Of a DNA stretch of 14,211 nucleotides, positions 8,032 to 14,132 are shown in pieces. The translations under genes were made by a program, and so were the position numbers. How positions within the stretch are numbered: position 1 is the stretch's first letter; each line of letters opens with the position of its first letter. This stretch comes from Bacillota bacterium (GTDB taxonomy: Bacteria; Bacillota_C; Negativicutes; CTSoil-072), in the NCBI GenBank assembly GCA_017861495.1, contig JAGFXW010000034.1, forward strand, positions 1 to 14,211, given 5' to 3'. The notes under the pieces are model-generated. The model saw nothing but the letters and a program-made list of their open reading frames with translations, ran no database searches and was not told the DNA's origin.

Positions 8032-8430
8032 CTATCGCACCCGAATATCTTCTTCTTTCTCTTCTGGAGCAAAACCGACACCCTGAATGTGAACATTTAC
8101 CTCCACAACATCAAGGCCGGTCATCGATTCAATCGCCCGCTTTACATTTTCCTGTACGCGTAAAGCAACGTCAGGGATCCGAACTCCGTATTCAACAATA
8201 ATATAAAGGTCGACCGCAGCTTCCCTTTCTCCGACTTCAACTTTTACACCTTTAGCCAAATTCTTTTTACCGAGCATCTCGACAATTCCGCCGACAAGTC
8301 CGGCGCTCATACCGGCAACTCCAGGCACCTCCGTTGCCGCAAGACCGGCAATGATACCAACCACTTCATCGGCAATCCGAATTGAACCGGTTTCATTGCG
8401 CTCTGTCTTTTCCATGACACGGTTCTCCAT
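8032..8430 (-). CDS. Asp23/Gls24 family envelope stress protein
   Basis: 132-residue Asp23/Gls24 (DUF322) protein, soluble, with no signal peptide or membrane segment. Seen: GSIRIADEVVGIIAGLAATEV-PGVAGM, then KGVKVEVGEREAAVDLYIIVEYG, VQENVKRAIESMTGL and VVEVNVHIQGV, the normal order of family blocks. The C-terminus is acidic then basic. Proteins of this family coat the inner membrane by binding AmaP, whose gene is next. It is the first gene of its unit, behind a good sigma-A-type promoter and a short hairpin. The ATG at 8430 has AAAGGGGGGG about 5 nt upstream; ATG 8415 is a weaker alternative. Asp23, Gls24 and YqhY names are used for different paralogues, so I give no symbol. Confidence 0.93.
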   Translation of the reverse strand: MENRVMEKTERNETGSIRIADEVVGIIAGLAATEVPGVAGMSAGLVGGIVEMLGKKNLAKGVKVEVGEREAAVDLYIIVEYGVRIPDVALRVQENVKRAIESMTGLDVVEVNVHIQGVGFAPEEKEEDIRVR

Positions 8431-8447
8431 ATGGTCCCCCCCTTTAC

Positions 8448-8461
8448 ATAGCGAACGCTAT
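8448..8461. repeat. Short palindrome in the asp23 leader
   Basis: ATAGCG-AA-CGCTAT is a perfect 6-bp inverted repeat with a 2-nt centre. In the transcript it lies just 5' of the AAAGGGGGGG ribosome site. It could act as a DNA operator or as a tight hairpin next to the ribosome site. With only two central bases it would have to open a pair to fold as RNA. Confidence 0.4.
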
Positions 8462-8504
8462 ATAGTGAAAGCTGCGCCCCTAACAAATTTTTCATATTTA
8501 AATA

Positions 8505-8533
8505 ATTATATCAAACTATTCTATGCTTTACAA
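8505..8533 (-). promoter_or_regulatory. Sigma-A promoter for asp23-amaP-DUF2273-nusB
   Basis: The minus strand carries TTGTAA (8528-8533), a 17-nt spacer, then a perfect TATAAT (8505-8510). The -35 box matches TTGACA at four of six positions and the spacing is ideal. The predicted start near 8498 gives a leader of about 68 nt. It lies just downstream of the efp terminator. Confidence 0.75.
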
Positions 8534-8544
8534 AGTCTGCGAGC

Positions 8545-8627
8545 AAAAAAGTTCCCTCTAAACCACATCACGCAAAAACTAAGGGAAACAAATCCCTGTT
8601 CCATGGCAACATGAGTCTCAGAGGGAA
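8545..8627 (-). terminator. Terminator region after efp with alternative stems
   Basis: Read on the minus strand, TTCCCTCT (8627-8620) is perfectly complementary to AGAGGGAA (8559-8552), which is followed by C and six T residues (8550-8545). Between them lie AGGGA (8597-8593) and TCCCT (8593's partner at 8586-8582), able to pair with each other or with the outer arms. A U-tract after a G-rich arm supports termination, but the 60-nt distance between the outer arms is unusual for an intrinsic terminator. Confidence 0.6.
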
Positions 8628-8647
8628 TTTTCTCAAATCGTTTTCAA

Positions 8648-9205
8648 TTAAGCGCGTTCGATGTAATCGCCGGAACGGGTATCAATCCGCAACACATCAC
8701 CCGTATTAATAAACAGAGGCACTTTCACAACATATCCGGTTTCCAGTTTAGCCGGTTTTGTGCCGCCGGTAGCCGTATCGCCTCGAATTCCCGGGTCCGT
8801 TTCAATGACTGTTAATTCAACTGAATTGGGAACGTCAACACCAATAATGGATCCCTGGAAAAACATAATGCCGATGCTCATATTCTCTTTCAGGAATTTT
8901 GTGGCATCACCCAATTGAGCCGGGGTTAACGTAATTTGTTCATAGGTTTCATTATCCATAAAATTGTATTGATCATCACTGGCATACAAATACTGCATTT
9001 CCCGCCGGTCAACATGCGCTTTTGGAACTTTTTCACCGGCATTAAAAGTCCGTTCCACCACAGCGCCTGTTCTGGCATTTTTTAATTTAGCCCGCACAAA
9101 AGCCGCGCCTTTTCCTGGTTTTACATGCTGAAAATCCACTACTTGCCAAACATCATTGTCAATTTCAATCGTTACACCTGTCCGAAAATCGTTACTCGAA
9201 ATCAT
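8648..9205 (-). CDS. efp: Translation elongation factor P
   Basis: EF-P, which binds ribosomes stalled at polyproline and promotes peptide bond formation. The 185-residue protein has the three expected domains: N-terminal KOW-like (1-64), central OB and C-terminal OB. The functional loop reads KPGKGAAFV with Lys32 at the tip, where Bacillus EF-P carries a 5-aminopentanol modification. A lysine tip excludes the EarP-rhamnosyl type, which uses Arg. The C-terminal signature ([17 protein letters not shown]) is intact. AAGGAGG lies 7 nt before the ATG. It follows the Xaa-Pro peptidase gene by 16 nt, a widely conserved pair, and is followed by a terminator. Confidence 0.98.
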   Translation of the reverse strand: MISSNDFRTGVTIEIDNDVWQVVDFQHVKPGKGAAFVRAKLKNARTGAVVERTFNAGEKVPKAHVDRREMQYLYASDDQYNFMDNETYEQITLTPAQLGDATKFLKENMSIGIMFFQGSIIGVDVPNSVELTVIETDPGIRGDTATGGTKPAKLETGYVVKVPLFINTGDVLRIDTRSGDYIERA

Positions 9206-9221
9206 TCTATTTCCTCCTTAT

Positions 9222-10295
9222 TTAACAATCCAATTCTATCAGTTTCTTTGTGCTGGAAGTCAATATAACTCCCCGCTGGTCAGAAACCAGCACTGTATCT
9301 TCAATCCGGACCCCGCCCCATTCAGGCAGATAAACACCCGGCTCCACAGTCATTACCATATTGGTTTCCAAAACGATTTCTCCTGCGCTGGGAGAAAAAC
9401 GCGGCTCTTCATGGATTGCCAGCCCTACGCTATGCCCTAATCCATGGCCAAAAAATTCTCCATAGCCAGCATCTTCAATGACTTTACGGGCAACCGCATC
9501 GATTTCCCGGCACTTCTTTCCAACTGCCACCGCACTGACGCCAGCCAATTGCGCTGACAGTACCACATCGTATATTTCACGCTGTTTCGGATCAGCACGC
9601 CCTAACACTACAGTGCGTGTGATATCCGAATGATAGCCTCCAAATACAGCGCCGAAATCCATCGTAATCATATTGCCTGGTTCAATTCGTTTTTCGGAAG
9701 CCAGGCCGTGCGGTAAGGCACCCCGCTTGCCTGAAGCGATAATTGTATCAAACGCCGGTCGTTCCGAACCTAATTTACGCATGATATATTCCAGTTCACA
9801 AGCTACATCAATTTCACGGATACCTGGTTGTATCAATGGCAGAATTTGCGCAAAGGCCGCATCGGCAATCCGCACTGCTTCTCGGATTGCGGCAATTTCC
9901 GTCTCATCTTTTACCATCCGAAAAAAATCAAGTTTCACCGGTTCCAAAACAAAATTTGTCATTTCTTGTTTCAACGAGTTGTATTCATTCCAAGTTACAT
10001 AATCACATTCGAAGCCAACCCGTGCAATTCCCCCAGACTTTTGACATAAGTCGGACAGCTTGCTGCCGTATTTCGAACCGGCATCAACAATTGCATACCC
10101 TTGGGCCTGCTGTTCCGCTTGCTCTATATAACGAAAATCCGTTAAAAAGTACGCTGAGGCTGTCGTAATCAGCAACATTCCCGTTGTGCCGGTAAATTGG
10201 CTGAAATAACGTCGATTTTCCGGTTTACTGACGATTACACCATCCAATTTTTGTTGTTGCAAATACGTTCTAAGACGTGCAATTCGTTCACTCAA
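9222..10295 (-). CDS. Xaa-Pro peptidase (M24 family, YqhT/PepP-like)
   Basis: 357-residue M24 aminopeptidase that cleaves Xaa-Pro bonds, cytosolic. An N-terminal creatinase-like domain covers about residues 1-125, then the pita-bread catalytic domain. The five dinuclear-metal ligands are all visible: Asp213 and Asp224 (TMDFGAVFGGYHSDITRT), His288 (GHGLGHSVGLAIHEEP), Glu318 (MTVEPGVY) and Glu332 (GVRIEDTV). The start is TTG at 10295, backed by a perfect AAGGAGG 9 nt upstream inside aroQ; aroQ overlaps it by 8 nt. Placement between aroQ and efp matches the yqhS-yqhT-efp order in Bacillus. Whether it prefers di- or longer peptides (PepQ versus PepP type) cannot be read here, so no symbol is given. 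Confidence 0.94.
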   Translation of the reverse strand: MSERIARLRTYLQQQKLDGVIVSKPENRRYFSQFTGTTGMLLITTASAYFLTDFRYIEQAEQQAQGYAIVDAGSKYGSKLSDLCQKSGGIARVGFECDYVTWNEYNSLKQEMTNFVLEPVKLDFFRMVKDETEIAAIREAVRIADAAFAQILPLIQPGIREIDVACELEYIMRKLGSERPAFDTIIASGKRGALPHGLASEKRIEPGNMITMDFGAVFGGYHSDITRTVVLGRADPKQREIYDVVLSAQLAGVSAVAVGKKCREIDAVARKVIEDAGYGEFFGHGLGHSVGLAIHEEPRFSPSAGEIVLETNMVMTVEPGVYLPEWGGVRIEDTVLVSDQRGVILTSSTKKLIELDC

Positions 10296-10755
10296 CCGGT
10301 TTTTCCTCCTTCACAACAAGCTTTGCAGCATATTGCAAGGCAAGGAAATAGCTGTCCGCGCCAAACCCAACAATCTGCCCCTGTACAACAGGAGAAACAA
10401 CGGAATGACGCCGAAATTCTTCTCTGGCATGAATATTGGACATATGAACTTCCACTGCCGGCACAGCAACAGCAGCCAGCGCGTCGCGAACGGCTATGCT
10501 ATAATGCGAAAAAGCCGCCGGATTTATGATAATACAAGCATATTTGCCAACAGATTGCTGTATACTATCAACCATAACGCCTTCGTGGTTTGTTTGTAGA
10601 AAATCAACCTCTACACCTAGCTCCGCTGCCTGTTTTGTCAGCCTTTGGTTCAGATCCGCCAACGTCATAACACCATAAACATCCGGTTCGCGGGTTCCCA
10701 ACAAGTTTATATTCGGGCCGTTAATGACTAATACACATGGTTTACCAGTTGACAT
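10288..10755 (-). CDS. aroQ: 3-dehydroquinate dehydratase, type II
   Basis: Type II dehydroquinase, a dodecameric cytosolic enzyme for the third step of the shikimate pathway. The 155-residue product has the N-terminal INGPNINLLGTREPDVYG block with the mobile-loop Arg22 and catalytic Tyr27, INPAAFSHYSIAVRDAL (77-93), and VEVHMSNIHAREEFR (101-115) with the active-site His104. The N-terminus (MSTGKP) is ordinary. The ribosome site before ATG 10755 is weak (AGGG about 10 nt away). A 61-nt gap with a possible extended -10 promoter separates it from DUF4911. It overlaps the peptidase gene and so may help drive it and efp. Confidence 0.96.
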   Translation of the reverse strand: MSTGKPCVLVINGPNINLLGTREPDVYGVMTLADLNQRLTKQAAELGVEVDFLQTNHEGVMVDSIQQSVGKYACIIINPAAFSHYSIAVRDALAAVAVPAVEVHMSNIHAREEFRRHSVVSPVVQGQIVGFGADSYFLALQYAAKLVVKEEKPVE

Positions 10756-10787
10756 GTAATCACTACCCTATATTTTTTGACTTTAAC

Positions 10788-10796
10788 ATTTTACCA
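10788..10796 (-). promoter_or_regulatory. Possible extended -10 promoter for aroQ
   Basis: TGG-TAAAAT on the minus strand fits an extended -10 element, 33 nt upstream of the aroQ ATG. No clear -35 box is visible in the A-rich stretch ahead of it. The A/T-rich composition of this 61-nt gap makes a chance match plausible. Confidence 0.35.
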
Positions 10797-10816
10797 TATT
10801 TTTTTCTTTTTGCCTA

Positions 10817-11023
10817 TTACCGTTCTTCAAACACAACCGGTACCGGCAAGTCCGACAAAATTTTCCTCACTTCATCCGCCGTATCCGGAGTCACCCGGAC
10901 CATCAGCAAACCGCCGGTGCGATCGATTGTCGTAACAACCCCCAGGTATTCATAGCCTTCCATAATTCGGTTTATGTAATCAATTTTGCACGGTTCAACC
11001 CGTATCAGAAGACCGCTAGGCAT
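10817..11023 (-). CDS. DUF4911 small protein
   Basis: 68-residue protein of the DUF4911 type; function unknown. The pattern is strand (GLLIRVEP), helix (IDYINRIMEGY), two strands around a turn (LGVVTTID, GGLLMVRVTP), helix (TADEVRKILSDL) and a last strand (VPVVFEE). This beta-alpha-beta-beta-alpha-beta order resembles ferredoxin-like or ACT folds; that is my inference. No cysteine cluster or membrane segment is present. The frame is open to 11062, but ATG 11023 has AGAGGTG about 7 nt upstream and overlaps the trhP end by 8 nt, so coupling to trhP is likely. Neighbouring an iron-sulfur U32 enzyme is typical for this family as far as I recall. Confidence 0.75.
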   Translation of the reverse strand: MPSGLLIRVEPCKIDYINRIMEGYEYLGVVTTIDRTGGLLMVRVTPDTADEVRKILSDLPVPVVFEER

Positions 11024-12245
11024 TGGCTGCACCTCTACGGCGTAACATGGCAAATTCAACAACCTCTTCCTCCACGGGAATCTGTACCAGTTGTTGCGGA
11101 TGAGGAGCGGCAGCTACGGCTTCCCCCGTCTCATTGATAATCGCAGTGATTCGTTGTTGGAAAAAATCTTTCCCCGGCTGGACGATTTCCACTTCGTCCC
11201 CCACCTGAAAACGATTCCGCTGCTCAACAAGCGCCATTTTTGTTTGCTTATTATACCCTTTAACCAAACCGACAAAATCATACGGTTGAATATAGGAAGA
11301 TGACCCATAGATCTGATCATCCGGCCCCGCCTTTTGGAAATAAAATCCGGTTGTATATTCCCGGTGGGATATCTTACTTACTTCTTCCAGCCATTTAGGC
11401 TGCATCGTATAATTGACCGGATCGGCAAGATACCGGTCGATTGCGTCGCGATATGCTTTTACAACAACCGCAACATAATAAACACTTTTCATCCGGCCTT
11501 CAATTTTAAAGCTGTTAAGACCTGTTTCAACAAGCTCAGGTATATGTTCCAGCAAGCAGAGATCTTTTGAATTGAATATATAGGTGCCTCTTTCATCTTC
11601 AAGTACCGGCAAATATTCATTCGGCCGAGTTTCTTCTACTAATGAATATTTCCAGCGGCAGGGCTGCGCACATTCTCCCCGGTTGGCGTCTCTTCCTGTC
11701 AAATAGTTGCTTAACAAACACCGGCCGGAATACGAGATGCACATTGCGCCATGCACAAAAGCCTCCAGCTCCAACGATGCTTTGCTGCGGATCAATTGAA
11801 TTTCTGTCAATGAAAGTTCTCTGGCTAATACTACCCGTTTAGCGCCCATTTCCTGCCAACCAAGAACAGACGCCCAATTGGTGTTATTAGCCTGGGTACT
11901 GATATGCAAAGGAATTTCCGGCGCAACCGTCCTCGCCACCCGAAAAACCCCTAAATCCGCAATAATAAAGGCGTCTACTCCAATATCCCGCAGGGCTGCG
12001 ATATATTCCGGCAATTGTATTAAATCTTCATTGTGCGGAAAAATGTTAATGGTTACGTATACTTTCTTGTTTAAATTATGTGCAAAAATTACGGCCTCTT
12101 GAATTTCTGCCAGCGAAAAATTGCCACTAAAAGCCCGCAGGCTAAAATCTTTACCGCCTAAATAAACAGCATCCGCCCCATACCGTAAAGCCATACGAAG
12201 CTTTTCCGGATTGCCGGCAGGAGCAAGTAACTCTGGTTTATGCAT
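11016..12245 (-). CDS. trhP: TrhP, U32-family tRNA uridine-34 hydroxylase
   Basis: 409-residue U32 'peptidase' family protein of the YegQ/YrrO (TrhP) branch. Characterised TrhP proteins use prephenate and an iron-sulfur cluster to make 5-hydroxyuridine at tRNA position 34; they are not proteases. Seen: N-terminal PELLAPAGNPEKL and YGADAVYLGG, the U32 signature EAFVHGAMCISYSGRCLLSN followed by RGECAQPCRW, with the four cluster cysteines at 169, 176, 192 and 196. A C-terminal beta domain starts near residue 320. GGAGG lies 10 nt before the ATG, slightly far. A 168-nt palindrome-rich gap separates it from trmR, which supplies the following methylation step. DUF4911 follows with overlap. Bacillus has two U32 genes here (yrrN, yrrO); this locus has only the long one. 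Confidence 0.9.
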   Translation of the reverse strand: MHKPELLAPAGNPEKLRMALRYGADAVYLGGKDFSLRAFSGNFSLAEIQEAVIFAHNLNKKVYVTINIFPHNEDLIQLPEYIAALRDIGVDAFIIADLGVFRVARTVAPEIPLHISTQANNTNWASVLGWQEMGAKRVVLARELSLTEIQLIRSKASLELEAFVHGAMCISYSGRCLLSNYLTGRDANRGECAQPCRWKYSLVEETRPNEYLPVLEDERGTYIFNSKDLCLLEHIPELVETGLNSFKIEGRMKSVYYVAVVVKAYRDAIDRYLADPVNYTMQPKWLEEVSKISHREYTTGFYFQKAGPDDQIYGSSSYIQPYDFVGLVKGYNKQTKMALVEQRNRFQVGDEVEIVQPGKDFFQQRITAIINETGEAVAAAPHPQQLVQIPVEEEVVEFAMLRRRGAANA

Positions 12246-12280
12246 GATGAATAGTTCCTCCCTGATATAAGTGAGCCTTA

Positions 12281-12312
12281 GGTTCGTAGGGGGTTATTGC
12301 CCCCTACGAACC
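12281..12312. repeat. Perfect 13-bp hairpin repeat between trmR and trhP
   Basis: GGTTCGTAGGGGG (12281-12293) and CCCCCTACGAACC (12300-12312) are exact complements around a TTATTG loop. No T-tract follows on either strand, so it is not a standard intrinsic terminator. A 6-bp palindrome, CGAACT-T-AGTTCG (12320-12332), lies 7 bp to its right. Confidence 0.85.
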
Positions 12313-12340
12313 CTTAGAGCGAACTTAGTTCGAGTGTTAT

Positions 12341-12422
12341 AGCCTGTTGATACCCAAAGGGCACAGGTCCCCCGACCTAAGAGGGCAAGTGTCCCTGTGC
12401 ACCGAACGGGGTATTACAGGCT
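12341..12422. repeat. 82-bp nested palindrome overlapping the trmR 3' end
   Basis: Three nested pairs of arms are visible. AGCCTGT (12341-12347) pairs with ACAGGCT (12416-12422), ATACCC (12350-12355) with GGGTAT (12409-12414), and GCACAGG (12361-12367) with CCTGTGC (12394-12400). Inside, GGTC-CCCC-GACC adds a small stem. The outer right arm encodes the last two codons and the start of the stop codon of trmR. With the adjoining hairpin this looks like a dispersed palindromic element, but no second copy exists in this window. Confidence 0.75.
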
Positions 12423-13037
12423 GTTAACGAGATAATAAGAAACCGCTATTCCGTCACCAGTCCGATGAAGCTCCGTATGAAAATCGGAAGATTCATTGAC
12501 AAATTTCAAATACTCTCGCAATCGTTTTACGATGGTCCGGTAACGGCGCGGCGCATTGTCCGTATTTTCAACAAAGCCCCGAAATAAAACATTATCCGCA
12601 ACAACAACCGCCTGCGCGGAAAGTTTATCCTTAATAGTAAGCAGATAATCAAGATACTGGCCTTTTGCAGCATCAATAAAGACAAAATCAAACGGCCCGG
12701 AAACCTCATGCAGAAGTTGTCCGGCATCGCCGCAACACAGCTGTACACGCGATGAAATTCCTGCTTCCGCTATAAAGTTTTGGGCAATTGCGCTACGATT
12801 CGGATCTTTTTCAATCGTGATGATGGCTGCTTCGGCAGGCATTGCCGCAGCAATAATCATGGTCGAATAACCAATCGCCGTACCGATTTCCAGAATTCGT
12901 TCAGGATGACGAACGCCAACAAGTTCCGTTAATACTGCTGCGCCTGCCTGCGAAACGATCGGAACATGGTTTGCCAGCGCATATTGTTCGGCTGATCGTA
13001 TAGCCGCAAGTAAATTCGTTTCCGCAAATTGTTTCAT
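12414..13037 (-). CDS. trmR: TrmR, tRNA 5-hydroxyuridine methyltransferase
   Basis: 207-residue class I O-methyltransferase of the YrrM/TrmR type. In Bacillus, TrmR uses SAM to turn 5-hydroxyuridine-34 into 5-methoxyuridine in tRNA, after TrhP has added the hydroxyl. Seen: SAM motif LEIGTAIGYST (49-59), acidic strand TIEKDPNR (74-81), FDFVFIDAAKGQY (116-128), and VVADNVLFRG (145-154) with the metal-site Asp-Asn. The name rests on the mltG-trmR-trhP order matching yrrL-yrrM-yrrN/O; by motif alone it could be a catechol-type O-methyltransferase. One nucleotide separates it from mltG (TAA-T-ATG). Its last codons lie inside an 82-bp palindrome. Confidence 0.87.
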   Translation of the reverse strand: MKQFAETNLLAAIRSAEQYALANHVPIVSQAGAAVLTELVGVRHPERILEIGTAIGYSTMIIAAAMPAEAAIITIEKDPNRSAIAQNFIAEAGISSRVQLCCGDAGQLLHEVSGPFDFVFIDAAKGQYLDYLLTIKDKLSAQAVVVADNVLFRGFVENTDNAPRRYRTIVKRLREYLKFVNESSDFHTELHRTGDGIAVSYYLVNSL

Positions 13038-13038
13038 A

Positions 13039-14061
13039 TTAGTTGCGCACCTGCTCGATCATCATCAAATGTTCTTCATATGTTTTGCTAAAATGATGCG
13101 CTCCTTGCTTATCGGCAACAAAATATAAGTAATCCGTTTGCGCCGGATACAATACCGCTTTAATCGAGGCCAAACCCGGATTAGCAATTGGCCCGGGCGG
13201 CAGACCCATGTTTTTATACGTATTGTAAGGGGACGGAAGCATGGTATCTTGAACAGACAATTCCGGTTTAGGATAACCTAAAATATATTGGATCGTTGCG
13301 CAAGACTGTAATGGCATCCCCAATCTCAAACGGTTCATGAACACAGCAGCGATAACAGGCCGGTCTTCCGGCAATCGGGCTTCTTTTTCCACCAGCGAAG
13401 CCAAAATTATAACGTCCCGCATCGGCAAGCCCATTGCCTGCGCCCGATCCCGCAGCTCGGACGTAATTTGTTTGTCGAACTCTTTCACCATTAACGCCAA
13501 GATTTGCTCTTCCGCAGTTCCGGACGAAAATCGATACGTGTTGGGAAATGCGTATCCCTCAGCCACATACTTTGCCGCCGGATCAGATGGTAAAACAGAA
13601 TTGCCCAACTTTGTTTTTTGGGCGGATGCCTTAAAGCGGGAAGCCAATCCTAGATGCTTTTCTTCCAGCAAATCAGCGATTTGGTCGATCGTGTACCCCT
13701 CTGGCACAGTCAGTTGCTGATATGCCGTTTCCCCTTTTGCCAGCATTTCCAGTATCCTGGTTATATTCGTTCCGGGAGCAATGGCATAATCGCCGGCTTG
13801 CAATGAATTTTCCAAACCTTTCAGCTTCGCCATCATACGGAAAACAGTAACATTACCGATAACTCCCTGCTGATATAAACGATCACCGATTTCCTGCAAG
13901 CCCATACCCTGCCTTACTGTAATCAAGACCGGTTTCTGGGCCGCCAAAGAAGCAACCTCCGGCGAGTTAATCACGAAAGAATAAAAAATAACCATAAATA
14001 ACATGGCTGCTATTGTTGCTATTACTATTTTTTTTCGAAACAAATACATATACTGCTGCAT
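13039..14061 (-). CDS. mltG: MltG endolytic transglycosylase
   Basis: MltG (YceG-like) cuts nascent glycan strands at the inner membrane and is proposed to terminate peptidoglycan chains. The 340-residue product has a short cytosolic start (MQQYMYLFRKK), one membrane helix at about 12-31, a LysM-like segment (LITVRQGMGLQEIGDRLYQQGVI split over 46-68), then the catalytic domain. Seen: EGYAFPNTYRF (168-178), ASLVEKEA with the likely catalytic Glu225, LQSCATIQYILG and SPYNTYKNMGLPPGPIANPG. GAGGTG lies 7 nt before the ATG. It has its own promoter framed by an inverted repeat, just downstream of the DUF1292 terminator. Length matches the family. Confidence 0.95.
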   Translation of the reverse strand: MQQYMYLFRKKIVIATIAAMLFMVIFYSFVINSPEVASLAAQKPVLITVRQGMGLQEIGDRLYQQGVIGNVTVFRMMAKLKGLENSLQAGDYAIAPGTNITRILEMLAKGETAYQQLTVPEGYTIDQIADLLEEKHLGLASRFKASAQKTKLGNSVLPSDPAAKYVAEGYAFPNTYRFSSGTAEEQILALMVKEFDKQITSELRDRAQAMGLPMRDVIILASLVEKEARLPEDRPVIAAVFMNRLRLGMPLQSCATIQYILGYPKPELSVQDTMLPSPYNTYKNMGLPPGPIANPGLASIKAVLYPAQTDYLYFVADKQGAHHFSKTYEEHLMMIEQVRN

Positions 14062-14077
14062 CTTTCGTCACCTCAAA

Positions 14078-14108
14078 TTCTGTCACTATTATACACAATG
14101 TGACAGAA
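14078..14108. repeat. Inverted repeat framing the mltG -10 box, candidate operator
   Basis: TTCTGTCAC (14078-14086) and GTGACAGAA (14100-14108) are perfect 9-bp complements separated by 13 bp. The -10 box TATAAT lies in the spacer. No T-tract follows the repeat in the direction of mltG, so a protein-binding site is more likely than a terminator. No known regulator consensus is recognised. Confidence 0.55.
14088..14093 (-). promoter_or_regulatory. -10 box of the mltG promoter
   Basis: A perfect TATAAT on the minus strand lies 26 nt upstream of the mltG ATG, leaving a short leader with the GAGGTG ribosome site. The -35 position falls in the T-rich tract of the upstream terminator and matches consensus poorly (TTCTTT-like). 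That suggests a weak or activator-dependent promoter. Confidence 0.5.
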
Positions 14109-14132
14109 AAAAAGAAGCCTATTCGGCTTCTT
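14107..14132 (-). terminator. Intrinsic terminator of the DUF1292 gene
   Basis: On the minus strand AAGAAGCC, loop GAATA, GGCTTCTT form a perfect 8-bp stem that runs directly into seven T residues (14113-14107). The 5' arm is part of the coding sequence and the TAG stop begins in the loop. Confidence 0.88.

Noticed and set aside
8431..8647. Riboswitch or T-box in the efp-asp23 gap.
   Set aside because: No T-box core motif or known riboswitch consensus was recognised. The stems sit upstream of the asp23 promoter, so they belong to the efp transcript's 3' end.
12281..12312. The 13-bp hairpin as an intrinsic terminator of trmR or of a plus-strand gene.
   Set aside because: Neither strand has a T-tract after the stem, and trhP downstream is expected to be co-transcribed.
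12320..12332. CGAAC-TTA-GTTCG resembles the Gram-positive LexA (SOS) box.
   Set aside because: The LexA consensus needs four bases between CGAAC and GTTCG; here there are three. It lies inside a palindrome-rich element rather than at a promoter.
14084..14104. TTGTG and GTGACA words near the mltG promoter suggested a Rex or CRP/FNR-type site.
   Set aside because: The half-sites do not form the TTGTGA-N6-TCACAA arrangement. The real symmetry is TTCTGTCAC/GTGACAGAA.
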